Positions 1 through 5,508 of a stretch of DNA of 5,508 bases are shown here, piece by piece. Under the pieces are notes generated by a model. The model was given only the letters and a program-made list of their open reading frames with translations. It was not told where the DNA came from and did no database searches. This DNA comes from Coriobacteriia bacterium. GTDB lineage: Bacteria > Actinomycetota > Coriobacteriia > Anaerosomatales > PALSA-660. The position numbers and the translations under genes were made by a program. Each line of letters starts with the position of its first letter. Within the stretch, counting starts at the first letter, position 1. The stretch spans positions 4,858 through 10,365 of the forward strand of contig PKWR01000117.1 of NCBI GenBank assembly GCA_003133285.1, read 5' to 3'.

Positions 1-29
1 CTCGAGCTCGAGCTCGGGGTCGGGGTCGG
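1..29. repeat. Short tandem hexamer repeats in the yqeK 3' region
   Basis: The plus strand begins with two copies of CTCGAG plus a partial third, then two copies of a GGGTCG-like hexamer. On the coding strand these read as alternating Glu-Leu and Asp-Pro pairs in the YqeK tail. The repeat touches the window edge, so its full length is unknown. Such hexamers change length without breaking the frame. Confidence 0.6.
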
Positions 30-669
30 TGCCGGGCTCGACTGCGACATCCGCCTCTCCAAGAAGCGGCGGATCGAACAGCGGCCGACCTGTCTCGCGC
101 TCGATCATCCCGACGACGACGTCGGAGATCGGGTGGGCCGGACGCCCGCGTTCCTTGACGTGTCGCAGGGTCCTGCCGTATGCGAGGCGGAAGCACTCGT
201 CCAGGGTCTCGGTGTCACACGCGGTGCGGAGGTCTTCGACGCTAGGGAAGTCCCGGGACGGCTCGATCATGTCGGCGAGGTAGACGACCTTGTCGAGGTC
301 CGACATGGGCATGCCACCGACCGTGTGCACCTCGATCGCGGAGAGCACCGCCTCGCCCAGTCCCGGAAGGTCCTGGCGCACCATGGCTGCTCCCACGCGC
401 GCATGCAACAGGCCGGGGTGCTCCTGCTCGATCGGTATGACCGGCACCCCGAGGCGCTCGGCAGCGGCGAGGAGCCCGGCGGAGTCCTCGTCGCGCGCGT
501 AGTCGTGCAGCAGCCCCGCGAGCTCGGCCGCCTTCACGTCGACGCCGAAGCGTTCTGCGAGCTCGACCGCCATCGCGGCAGTGCGCTCGCAGTGCTGATA
601 GGACTGTCTCGACAGGCGTCGCGCGAGGAGCTTCCGGGCGCGCCGGACGGGGTCAGGCGACCGTCTCAC
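1..669 (-). CDS. yqeK: YqeK-type HD-domain hydrolase, probable Ap4A hydrolase (partial)
   Basis: The reading frame is open from a GTG at 669 to the left edge: 223 codons, no stop seen. The HD-domain metal ligands are present: H26 in YQHCER, H55-D56 in AGLLHDYARD, H89 in LLHARVGA, H115 in IEVHTVGG and D133 in YLADMIEPSR, with MSDLDKVVYLADMIEP matching the YqeK signature. Bacillus subtilis YqeK splits diadenosine tetraphosphate symmetrically into two ADP, and this protein probably does the same. GTG at 669 is the only usual start that keeps H26; the first ATG (573) would lose it. No strong ribosome-binding site is seen, and the 17-base overlap with nadD suggests coupling. The family core ends near residue 195, but the frame continues at least 28 residues as a proline/acidic tail (EPGTDPDPELELE), so the protein is longer than the usual 185-200. 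Confidence 0.92.
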   Translation of the reverse strand, partial: MRRSPDPVRRARKLLARRLSRQSYQHCERTAAMAVELAERFGVDVKAAELAGLLHDYARDEDSAGLLAAAERLGVPVIPIEQEHPGLLHARVGAAMVRQDLPGLGEAVLSAIEVHTVGGMPMSDLDKVVYLADMIEPSRDFPSVEDLRTACDTETLDECFRLAYGRTLRHVKERGRPAHPISDVVVGMIERETGRPLFDPPLLGEADVAVEPGTDPDPELELE

Positions 670-1276
670 GGTACAGCCCGTTCTTCTCGATGTAGGCGGC
701 CACGGCCTCCGGGAGGAGGTAGCGGATGGGACGATGCGCGGCGACGCGGTCCCGTATGTCGCTCGACGAGATGGCCAGGGCCGGCACCTCCATCGACTCC
801 ACGGCGGGCACCGGCACCAGACGCCCGGCCCCCCCGTCGGTCCCGAGGTCGGCGTCGTAGCCGGGGCGGGTGGCCGCGATGAACGTGCACAGCCCCGCGA
901 ACCGGTCGGCGTTCTTCCAGGTGAGGATCTCACGCACCGCGTCCGCTCCCGAGATGAAGAACAGCTCGGCGCGCGGCCCGTAGAGGTCGCGCAGCGCTAG
1001 CATCGTGTCGACGGTGTAGGTGTCACCCGGACGGTCGATCTCGATCCTCGAGACCTCGAAGTCCGGGTTCGAAGCGGTCGCGATGACGGTCATCAGGTAG
1101 CGGTCCTCCGCCGACGACAGGTGCCGGTGCGTCTTGCGCACGGGGCGCCCGGTCGGCACGAAGACGACCTTGTCGAGGTTGAACTGGACCAGCGCCTCTT
1201 CGGCGGTCACCAGATGCCCGTAGTGCACGGGATCGAACGTGCCGCCCATGATGCCGATCCGCGGCGTCTTCCTCAC
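653..1276 (-). CDS. nadD: Nicotinate-nucleotide adenylyltransferase, NAD synthesis
   Basis: NadD joins nicotinate mononucleotide and ATP to give deamido-NAD and pyrophosphate, a step shared by the de novo and salvage routes. The protein has 207 residues, normal for the family. Nucleotidyltransferase motifs are clear: GGTFDPVHYGHL (11-22) with the HxxH pair H18 and H21, YTVDT (87-91), FISGADA (107-113) with W120 following, and ISSSDIR (169-175), the second ATP-binding signature. The start is GTG at 1276-1274; its GTGA overlaps the proA stop by four bases. The next in-frame ATG (residue 10) would leave only one residue before GGTFDP and remove the first beta strand, so GTG is preferred. The 3' end overlaps yqeK by 17 bases. 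RsfS and an LCP-family gene often lie further downstream in relatives but would be outside this window. Confidence 0.97.
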   Translation of the reverse strand: MRKTPRIGIMGGTFDPVHYGHLVTAEEALVQFNLDKVVFVPTGRPVRKTHRHLSSAEDRYLMTVIATASNPDFEVSRIEIDRPGDTYTVDTMLALRDLYGPRAELFFISGADAVREILTWKNADRFAGLCTFIAATRPGYDADLGTDGGAGRLVPVPAVESMEVPALAISSSDIRDRVAAHRPIRYLLPEAVAAYIEKNGLYRETVA

Positions 1277-2523
1277 GGCCTGACCTGCCCGTCTCCCATG
1301 GCGAGGTACTTGGTCGACGTGAGCGCGGCGAGCCCCATCGGCCCCCGCGCGTGAAGCTTCTGGGTCGAGATGCCGATCTCCGCCCCGAGCCCGAACTCCC
1401 CGCCATCGGTGAACCGCGTGGACGCGTTCACGTAGACCGCGGCCGCGTCGATCTCGTCAAGGAACCTCTCGGCCGCCGCGTAGTCGCCGGTGACGATCGC
1501 TTCGGAGTGCTGAGTACCGTACGTGTTGATGTGCGCGATCGCCTCGTCGAGTCCTGCGACGACCTTGACGGACATCTTCAGGTCGAGGTACTCCGTGCCC
1601 CAGTCCTGCTCCGTGGCGGGGATCACGTCGCCCACGCCGAGAGCGCGGGTCCGCTCGTCGCCGTGCAACTCGACTCCGGCCTCGTGAAGGGCGCGGAGGA
1701 TCGCCGGCAGGTGCGTGTCGCAGACTGCCTCGTCGACGAGCAGCGACTCCGCCGCGTTGCAGACGCCGGGGCGCTGGCACTTGGCGTTCATGACGATGCG
1801 GAGCGCCATCTCGGCGTCCGCGGCGCTGTGCACGTAGATGTGGCAGTTGCCGACTCCCGTCTCGATCACCGGGACGCGCGAGTTCTCGACGCAGTTGCGG
1901 ATGAGGCCGGCCCCGCCCCGCGGGATGAGCACATCGATCAGCCCGTGCAGCGACATGAGCTCGTCGGCCGCCGCGCGGTCGGTGGAGGTGATCGACTGGA
2001 TGGCGTGCTCCGGCAGCCCGGCGCTCGTCGCGGCCTCGGCGAGCACGTCGGAGATGGCGAGGCAGGAGTGGATGGCCAGCGAGCCTCCGCGCAGGACCGC
2101 CGCGTTGCCGGTCTTGACGCACAAGGCCGCCGCATCGGCGGTCACGTTCGGGCGCGCCTCGTAGATCATCGCGACGACGCCGAGCGGCACGCGGACCTGC
2201 CGAAGCTGTATCCCGTTGGGCATGCGGTGGCCGGAGACGACCTGCCCGATGGGATCGACCTCGCGGGCGAGCGCCTCCACGGCGCTCGCGATCCCGGCGA
2301 TCCGGCCTTCGTCGAGCATCAGCCGGTCCAGCAGCGGCGCCGGGGTCCCGGCGACGCGAGCGGCCTCCATGTCGACCGCGTTGGCGGCCAGGATGCGGTC
2401 GGCGTGCGCGAGCAGCGCCGCGGCCATCGCGACCAGCGCGCCGTTGCGCACCGTCGTCGACGTCCGCGCCAAGGCGCGCGATGCCTCGCGCGCACGAAGC
2501 GCGAGCTGGGTGATCTCGGTCAT
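1273..2523 (-). CDS. proA: Glutamate-5-semialdehyde dehydrogenase (gamma-glutamyl phosphate reductase)
   Basis: ProA reduces gamma-glutamyl phosphate with NADPH to glutamate 5-semialdehyde, which cyclises spontaneously towards proline. The protein has 416 residues, the usual length, and belongs to the aldehyde dehydrogenase superfamily. Landmarks include YEARPNVT (121-128), the RGGS loop (145-148), PRGGAGLI (201-208), ETGVGNCHIYV (221-231), NAKCQRPGVCNAAE (246-259) with the probable catalytic cysteine C255, VNASTRFTDGGEFGLGAEIG (365-384) and HARGPMGL (391-398). C255 sits at the same number as the nucleophile of the Thermotoga maritima enzyme. Two normally conserved positions after RGGS are altered: L149, where E or D is usual, and C154, where N is usual. 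The start is ATG with a good AGGAG site. The TGA stop overlaps the nadD GTG start by four bases, suggesting translational coupling. Confidence 0.97.
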   Translation of the reverse strand: MTEITQLALRAREASRALARTSTTVRNGALVAMAAALLAHADRILAANAVDMEAARVAGTPAPLLDRLMLDEGRIAGIASAVEALAREVDPIGQVVSGHRMPNGIQLRQVRVPLGVVAMIYEARPNVTADAAALCVKTGNAAVLRGGSLAIHSCLAISDVLAEAATSAGLPEHAIQSITSTDRAAADELMSLHGLIDVLIPRGGAGLIRNCVENSRVPVIETGVGNCHIYVHSAADAEMALRIVMNAKCQRPGVCNAAESLLVDEAVCDTHLPAILRALHEAGVELHGDERTRALGVGDVIPATEQDWGTEYLDLKMSVKVVAGLDEAIAHINTYGTQHSEAIVTGDYAAAERFLDEIDAAAVYVNASTRFTDGGEFGLGAEIGISTQKLHARGPMGLAALTSTKYLAMGDGQVRP

Positions 2524-2531
2524 CGGGTCTG

Positions 2532-2536
2532 CTCCT
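2532..2536 (-). promoter_or_regulatory. Ribosome-binding site of proA
   Basis: AGGAG, within GAAGAAGGAG on the minus strand, lies 8 bases before the ATG at 2523 in the short proB-proA gap. It fixes the proA start. The proA frame stays open for a further 136 codons upstream, but that part lies inside proB. Confidence 0.85.
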
Positions 2537-2554
2537 TCTTCGCGGCTGCGCAGC

Positions 2555-3661
2555 TCACAGGATGACGAGCCTGTCGCGATGGACGACCTCCCGGCCTGCA
2601 AGCGCAGGTTCAAGGGTCGCGATCTCGGTCGACGTGTGCCCCATGACCCGTTCCAGGTCCTCGGACGCGAAGTCCGACAGACCGCGAGCGAGTTCGAGAC
2701 CTGCCTCGTCGACGATGGAGACGGGCGCCCCCTGCGGGAAGCGGCCCTCGACGCGGACCACGCCGGCCGGCAGGAGGCTGGTGCCGCGCAAGCATAGCGC
2801 GTCGCGCGCGCCCGGATCGACGACGACGACGCCCTGCGGATGCCGCGCGAACGCGATCCACAGCTTGCGCGCCTCGATCTCTCCCTCGCCGCCGGCGAAG
2901 TAGGTGCCGACGGGTTCTCCGGCGAACGCATCGAGCAGCACGTTCGGCCGGTGTCCGTCGCACACGACCATCGGTATCCCGGCCTTCATCAGGATTCGCG
3001 CCGCCTCGAGCTTGGTGGTCATGCCGCCGGTCCCGAACGTGCTGCCGGACCCGCCTGCGGCGGCCACTATCTCGTCCGTGAGCTCGTCGATCCTCTCGAA
3101 GAGGACCGCGGTCTCGTCGGCGCCGGGGTCGTGGTCGTAGACCCCTTCGATATCGCTGAGCAGGACCACCAGGTCGGCCTGGACCATCACACCCACCAGA
3201 GCCGCCAGCGTGTCGTTGTCACCGAACCGGATCTCATCGACCGCTGTCGTGTCGTTCTCGTTGACGATGGGCACCACGTCCATCTCGAGCAGGCGCTCGA
3301 GGGTGCGGCATGCGTAGACGTACGACTGGCGATGGCCCGTGTCGTGGCGCGTGAGCAGGACCTGCGCGACGCGCATGCCCTCGGCGTCCATGATCTGATC
3401 GTAGGTGCCGATGAGACGGACCTGGCCGACCGCTGCGGCCGCCTGAAGGCCCGTCAGCTCGCCGGGTCGCCCGGACAGTCCCATGGCCTCCACGCCCGCC
3501 GCGATCGCGCCGGAGCTCACGATGACGACATGGCTACCTGCTGCACGCAGCGCGGCGGTCTGGCGGGCCAGGTCGGCGAGCCACACCCGGTCGACGCGCC
3601 CGTCCGCCCCTGTGAGGGTGGACGTGCCGACCTTCACGACGATCCGCTTGCCTCGGCTCAT
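2555..3661 (-). CDS. proB: Glutamate 5-kinase, first step of proline synthesis
   Basis: ProB phosphorylates L-glutamate with ATP to give gamma-glutamyl phosphate, which is passed to ProA, and in most bacteria it is feedback-inhibited by proline. The protein has 368 residues, the usual length for the two-domain form. The amino acid kinase domain spans about residues 4-260 and the PUA domain about 276-361. Catalytic and binding positions fall at the same numbers as in the E. coli enzyme: K10 in VVKVGTS, S50 in VSSGA, D137 in NENDT, N149 and D150 in FGDND, and K217 in GGMTTKLEAA. The ATG is preceded by GGGAG (3672-3668) with a 6-base spacer, and no in-frame start exists upstream before the obg end. 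proA begins 31 bases downstream, so the two enzymes are almost surely co-translated. Nothing in the leader suggests a proline-specific switch. Confidence 0.98.
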   Translation of the reverse strand: MSRGKRIVVKVGTSTLTGADGRVDRVWLADLARQTAALRAAGSHVVIVSSGAIAAGVEAMGLSGRPGELTGLQAAAAVGQVRLIGTYDQIMDAEGMRVAQVLLTRHDTGHRQSYVYACRTLERLLEMDVVPIVNENDTTAVDEIRFGDNDTLAALVGVMVQADLVVLLSDIEGVYDHDPGADETAVLFERIDELTDEIVAAAGGSGSTFGTGGMTTKLEAARILMKAGIPMVVCDGHRPNVLLDAFAGEPVGTYFAGGEGEIEARKLWIAFARHPQGVVVVDPGARDALCLRGTSLLPAGVVRVEGRFPQGAPVSIVDEAGLELARGLSDFASEDLERVMGHTSTEIATLEPALAGREVVHRDRLVIL

Positions 3662-3719
3662 GGAAGACTCCCGGTGTCCGGCCGCTCTCGCGCACCATGG
3701 TAACGGATGCGCACTACGA

Positions 3720-3763
3720 CTCCGCGTCGGAGCTACTCCTCCTCGAGGCCTTCGGCCTCGAGG
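3720..3763 (-). promoter_or_regulatory. Cluster of hairpins spanning the obg stop codon
   Basis: On the minus strand, the last codons of obg contain a perfect 10-bp inverted repeat, CCTCGAGGCC and GGCCTCGAGG, with a GAA loop (3763-3741). After the TAG stop comes a second small hairpin, CTCCG-ACG-CGGAG (3732-3720). The CTCC arm could instead pair with GGAG just before the stop (3739-3736), placing TAG in the loop, so two pairings compete. No T-run follows, so it is not a typical terminator. The GAA-looped repeat also encodes the acidic Obg tail (LEAEGLE), so part of the symmetry may come from coding. A partial terminator or processing site between obg and proB is possible. Confidence 0.4.
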
Positions 3764-5034
3764 TCGAAGGTGACCCAGCCGATCGTGATCGTGTCGCCGT
3801 CCACCGCACCGGCCTTGTGGAGGGCTTCCTCAACACCCGCACGGCGCAGGCGCGCCTGAAGGTGCGAGACGGCCTCCTCGTTGTTCATCTCGGTGACGAT
3901 CACCATGCGCTCGATATGCCTGCCGCGGACCGTGTAGGCGTGGGGCGCGGTCTTGGTGACCGCGAGGTTCTCGTCTTCAGGCGGCGTGTAGACGTAGACG
4001 GCGTCGTACTCCGCGGTGTCACGCGGCACGGCCAGGCGAAGCTCGTGCACCTTCTCGCCGACGAAGCGCATCATCGGATCGATGCCCTCGCCGGTGGCGG
4101 CGGAGACGGCGAAGTACGGGATCTCGCGCTCCTCGGCCCAGGTCGCGACTGCGGCGGAGGCCTCACGCGCGCCCTCGGCATCGACCTTGTTGCCGATGAT
4201 CACCTGCGGACGCGTCGCCAGCTCGGAAGCGTGCGCGCCGAGTTCGACGTCGATGGCCGCGATCGACTCGATCGGGTCCCGGCCGTCGTAGCCGCCCGTG
4301 AGGTCGACGACGTGGAGGATGAGCGCCGTGCGCTCGATGTGGCGCAGGAACGCGTGTCCCAGGCCCAGGCCCTCGCTCGCGCCCTCGATCAGCCCCGGGA
4401 CGTCCGCGACCACGTAGCTGTAGTCCCCGGTCTTCACGACGCCCAAGTTCGGGACGAGCGTGGTGAACGGGTAGTCGGCGATCTTGGGGCGCGCCGCGGA
4501 CATGCGGGCGATCAACGACGACTTGCCGACGCTCGGGAACCCGACCAGGGCGGCGTCCGCGAGCAGCTTGAGCTCCATCGTCACCCAGCGCTCGTCGCCG
4601 GGAGTGCCGAGTTCGGCGAATCCGGGGGCGCGGCGGGTCGGAGTCACGAAGTGGGTGTTGCCACGGCCGCCGTTGCCGCCGCGTGCGATGACCACCTGCT
4701 GGCCGTGGTGCGTGAGGTCGGAGATGACACGCCCGGTCTCGTCGTCGCGCACGACCGTGCCCAACGGGACGGACAACATGATGTCGGGACCGACGGCCCC
4801 GTCCATGCGGCTGCCCTTGCCGTGCGTGCCGCGCGTCGCCTTGAAGTGGCGCTTGAACTGGTAGTCGATCAGGGTCGACTTCGCAGCGTCGGCGATGAGC
4901 ACGACGTTGCCGCCGCGTCCGCCGTCGCCGCCGTCGGGACCGCCCTTTGGCACGTGCTTCTCACGACGGAACGACTTGCAGCCCGCGCCGCCGTCGCCCG
5001 CCTTGACGAATATCCGTGCCTCATCGACGAACAT
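3733..5034 (-). CDS. obg: GTPase Obg/CgtA, ribosome assembly and stress GTPase
   Basis: A complete 433-residue Obg with all three family domains. The glycine-rich Obg fold spans about residues 1-158 (MFVDEARIFVKAGDGG, then GGPDGGDGGRGG at 31-42). The G domain spans about 159-335: P-loop GFPSVGKSS (165-173), switch I threonines in FTTLVPNLG (190-198), DVPGLIEGAS (211-220), NKVD (282-285) and SAATGEG (311-317). A C-terminal OCT domain (about 345-425) follows, with an acidic tail LEAEGLEEE. Obg binds the 50S subunit late in assembly and links growth to GTP/ppGpp levels. GFPSVGKSS rather than GFPNVGKST is the actinobacterial style, while EGLGLGHAFLRH is closer to Firmicutes, which fits a deep actinobacterial branch. 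The ATG start is supported by AAGGAAG about 8 bases upstream and by the exact family N-terminus. It lies 141 bases after rpmA and 71 before proB. Confidence 0.98.
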   Translation of the reverse strand: MFVDEARIFVKAGDGGAGCKSFRREKHVPKGGPDGGDGGRGGNVVLIADAAKSTLIDYQFKRHFKATRGTHGKGSRMDGAVGPDIMLSVPLGTVVRDDETGRVISDLTHHGQQVVIARGGNGGRGNTHFVTPTRRAPGFAELGTPGDERWVTMELKLLADAALVGFPSVGKSSLIARMSAARPKIADYPFTTLVPNLGVVKTGDYSYVVADVPGLIEGASEGLGLGHAFLRHIERTALILHVVDLTGGYDGRDPIESIAAIDVELGAHASELATRPQVIIGNKVDAEGAREASAAVATWAEEREIPYFAVSAATGEGIDPMMRFVGEKVHELRLAVPRDTAEYDAVYVYTPPEDENLAVTKTAPHAYTVRGRHIERMVIVTEMNNEEAVSHLQARLRRAGVEEALHKAGAVDGDTITIGWVTFDLEAEGLEEE

Positions 5035-5063
5035 GCTGGTACTTCCTTATGGTTTCTTGGTGC

Positions 5064-5093
5064 GGGACCCGAGGGCCGAAGCCATCAGGTCCC
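5064..5093 (-). promoter_or_regulatory. Hairpin 2 in the obg leader, capped by a UUCG tetraloop
   Basis: A 30-base hairpin on the transcribed strand, 9 bases after hairpin 1. The arms GGGACCUGA (5093-5085) and UCGGGUCCC (5072-5064) make nine pairs including one U-G wobble. They are followed by one U/C mismatch, three G-C pairs and the very stable C(UUCG)G tetraloop at 5081-5076. The wobble pair and the tetraloop exist only in minus-strand RNA, which suggests a real RNA structure in the rpmA-obg transcript. Its 3' base lies 29 bases before the obg start and about 15 bases before the AAGGAAG ribosome-binding site. No U-tract follows, so attenuation, RNA processing or message stabilisation are more likely than simple termination. 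Confidence 0.65.
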
Positions 5094-5102
5094 CGAATGC
5101 AG

Positions 5103-5144
5103 CGAGCCCCCTAGCGGCGGGAAGGTGCCGTGACAGGGGGCTCG
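5103..5144 (-). promoter_or_regulatory. Intercistronic hairpin 1 between rpmA and obg
   Basis: A perfect 10-base-pair inverted repeat joins CGAGCCCCCT (5144-5135 on the minus strand) to AGGGGGCTCG (5112-5103). The 22-base loop contains an inner 4-bp stem, CGGC/GCCG, at 5130-5127 and 5118-5115. It begins 31 bases after the rpmA stop codon. No run of T follows it on either strand, so it is not a standard intrinsic terminator. It may slow or partly terminate transcription, or protect the 3' end of a processed rplU-rpmA message. The structure is read directly from the sequence; the function is inferred. Confidence 0.65.
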
Positions 5145-5175
5145 TGGTCGTCTGTTGCGATTCGCGTGTGGGCGC

Positions 5176-5433
5176 CTACTCGGCCGCTTCGACGCGGATG
5201 TGGACCTTGTGCACCTTGCCGCGCGAGAACTGGACCTTGCCAGGCTGCAGCGCGAAAAGCGTGTCGTCTCCGCCACGGCCGACGTTCTCGCCCGGGTGGA
5301 TCGCCGTGCCGCGCTGGCGGACGAGGATCGTGCCCGTGGTCACTTCTTGGCCATCGAAACGCTTCACGCCGAGCATCTTCGGCTTGGAGTCACGACCGTT
5401 TCTGGTCGAGCCAAGACCCTTCTTATGGGCCAT
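5176..5433 (-). CDS. rpmA: 50S ribosomal protein L27
   Basis: A complete 85-residue protein, the normal length for bacterial L27. It starts MAHKKGLGSTRNGRDS, followed by the family blocks MLGVKRFDGQ (residues 20-29), VRQRGTAIHPGENVG (38-52) and DDTLFAL (56-62). L27 sits at the base of the central protuberance of the large subunit, and its flexible N-terminus reaches the peptidyl-transferase centre and contacts the tRNA ends. The N-terminus has no MLKLNLQFFA-type extension, so no Prp cleavage is expected; this fits a non-Firmicute. ATG is the start, with an AGGTG Shine-Dalgarno-like sequence 7 bases upstream, in the 21-base gap after rplU. A 141-base gap with two strong hairpins separates it from obg downstream. 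Confidence 0.98.
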   Translation of the reverse strand: MAHKKGLGSTRNGRDSKPKMLGVKRFDGQEVTTGTILVRQRGTAIHPGENVGRGGDDTLFALQPGKVQFSRGKVHKVHIRVEAAE

Positions 5434-5454
5434 CTCTCTACACCTGCCCTTTTG

Positions 5455-5508
5455 CTACTCGGCCGACTCAGCCGGCGTGGTGGTCTTCTTGACGGCCGGC
5501 TTCTTGGC
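5455..5508 (-). CDS. rplU: 50S ribosomal protein L21, C-terminal tail only (partial)
   Basis: Only the last 17 codons and a TAG stop lie in the window; the gene continues past the right edge. The visible tail reads AKKPAVKKTTTPAESAE, a lysine/alanine/proline stretch ending in acidic residues. This resembles the unstructured C-terminal extensions found on many actinobacterial ribosomal proteins, including L21. The conserved L21 fold itself is not visible, so the name rests on position: rplU lies immediately upstream of rpmA in nearly all bacteria, and here the gap to the L27 start is only 21 bases. L21 is a 23S rRNA-binding protein of the large subunit. There is no room for a prp protease gene between the two, unlike in Firmicutes. 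Another short basic protein cannot be excluded from the tail alone. Confidence 0.72.
   Translation of the reverse strand, partial: AKKPAVKKTTTPAESAE

Noticed and set aside
133..882. Plus-strand open frame of 249 codons opposite yqeK and nadD
   Set aside because: It crosses the junction of two well-supported minus-strand genes and ends in Arg/Pro/Gly-rich nonsense.
2545..2554. Perfect 10-base palindrome GCTGCGCAGC just after the proB stop
   Set aside because: It has no loop to form a stable hairpin and no T-run. Short palindromes like this are common by chance in GC-rich DNA, so I do not call an operator or terminator.
1351..2565. Long plus-strand open frame of 404 codons opposite proA
   Set aside because: It is fully antisense to proA, with low-complexity Arg/Asp/Val composition and no family motif. 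It is a shadow of codon bias.
2524..2931. A 136-codon N-terminal extension of proA in the same frame
   Set aside because: It lies inside the proB PUA-domain coding region, has Arg/Ser/Ala-rich composition, and the ATG at 2523 has a good ribosome-binding site and gives the normal ProA length.
2840..3703. Plus-strand open frame of 287 codons opposite proB
   Set aside because: It is antisense to the proB kinase domain, with no domain signature and the same shadow-type composition.
3662..3732. Possible promoter for proB in the obg-proB gap (TACCAT as a -10-like hexamer)
   Set aside because: No convincing -35 element is found at the right distance, and TAnnnT matches are frequent. The evidence is too weak for a feature.
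3697..5133. Long plus-strand open frame of 478 codons opposite obg
   Set aside because: It is antisense to the complete, motif-rich obg gene. Its protein is rich in Arg, Asp, Val, His and Ala with no recognisable domain, as expected from the complementary strand of a GC-rich gene.
5103..5144. Hairpin 1 as a rho-independent terminator for rplU-rpmA
   Set aside because: The stem is strong, but the bases that follow on the minus strand (CTGCATTCG) have no T-run, and the loop is large. I kept it as an intercistronic structure instead.

Overview
The window is a GC-rich (roughly two-thirds G+C by eye), tightly packed stretch of bacterial core chromosome. Every gene I can support lies on the minus strand, so transcription runs from high to low coordinates. 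In transcription order it holds the 3' end of rplU (ribosomal protein L21), rpmA (L27), obg (GTPase Obg/CgtA), proB (glutamate 5-kinase), proA (glutamate-5-semialdehyde dehydrogenase), nadD (nicotinate-nucleotide adenylyltransferase) and a yqeK-type HD-domain phosphohydrolase that runs off the left edge. I see no mobile element, CRISPR array, tRNA or rRNA. The long plus-strand reading frames are antisense shadows produced by high G+C.

The organism is most likely a member of Actinobacteriota, perhaps a deep branch of the Coriobacteriia type. The order rplU-rpmA-obg-proB-proA-nadD is typical of Actinobacteria. L27 starts directly with MAHKKG and there is no prp-like gene between rplU and rpmA, which argues against most Firmicutes. 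The Obg P-loop reads GFPSVGKSS, an actinobacterial style. The presence of yqeK right after nadD points away from Streptomyces or Mycobacterium and towards a deeper lineage. This placement is inference from gene order and motifs.

Layout: right end to 5176, ribosomal proteins; 5035-5175, a 141-base gap with two strong tandem hairpins on the transcribed strand, one capped by a C(UUCG)G tetraloop; 3733-5034, obg; 3662-3732, a 71-base gap next to more small hairpins; 2555-3661, proB; 1273-2523, proA; 653-1276, nadD, overlapping proA by 4 bases; 1-669, yqeK, overlapping nadD by 17 bases.

The genes combine ribosome components and ribosome assembly (L21, L27, Obg), the first two steps of proline synthesis from glutamate (ProB, ProA), an NAD synthesis step (NadD) and a probable Ap4A hydrolase (YqeK). 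The close spacing and overlaps from proB onward suggest one transcript with translational coupling. The hairpins before and after obg could set relative expression along it. No previously undescribed system is evident. The points most worth checking are the obg leader hairpins, the long acidic/proline tail of YqeK cut by the window edge, and two substitutions in a conserved ProA motif.
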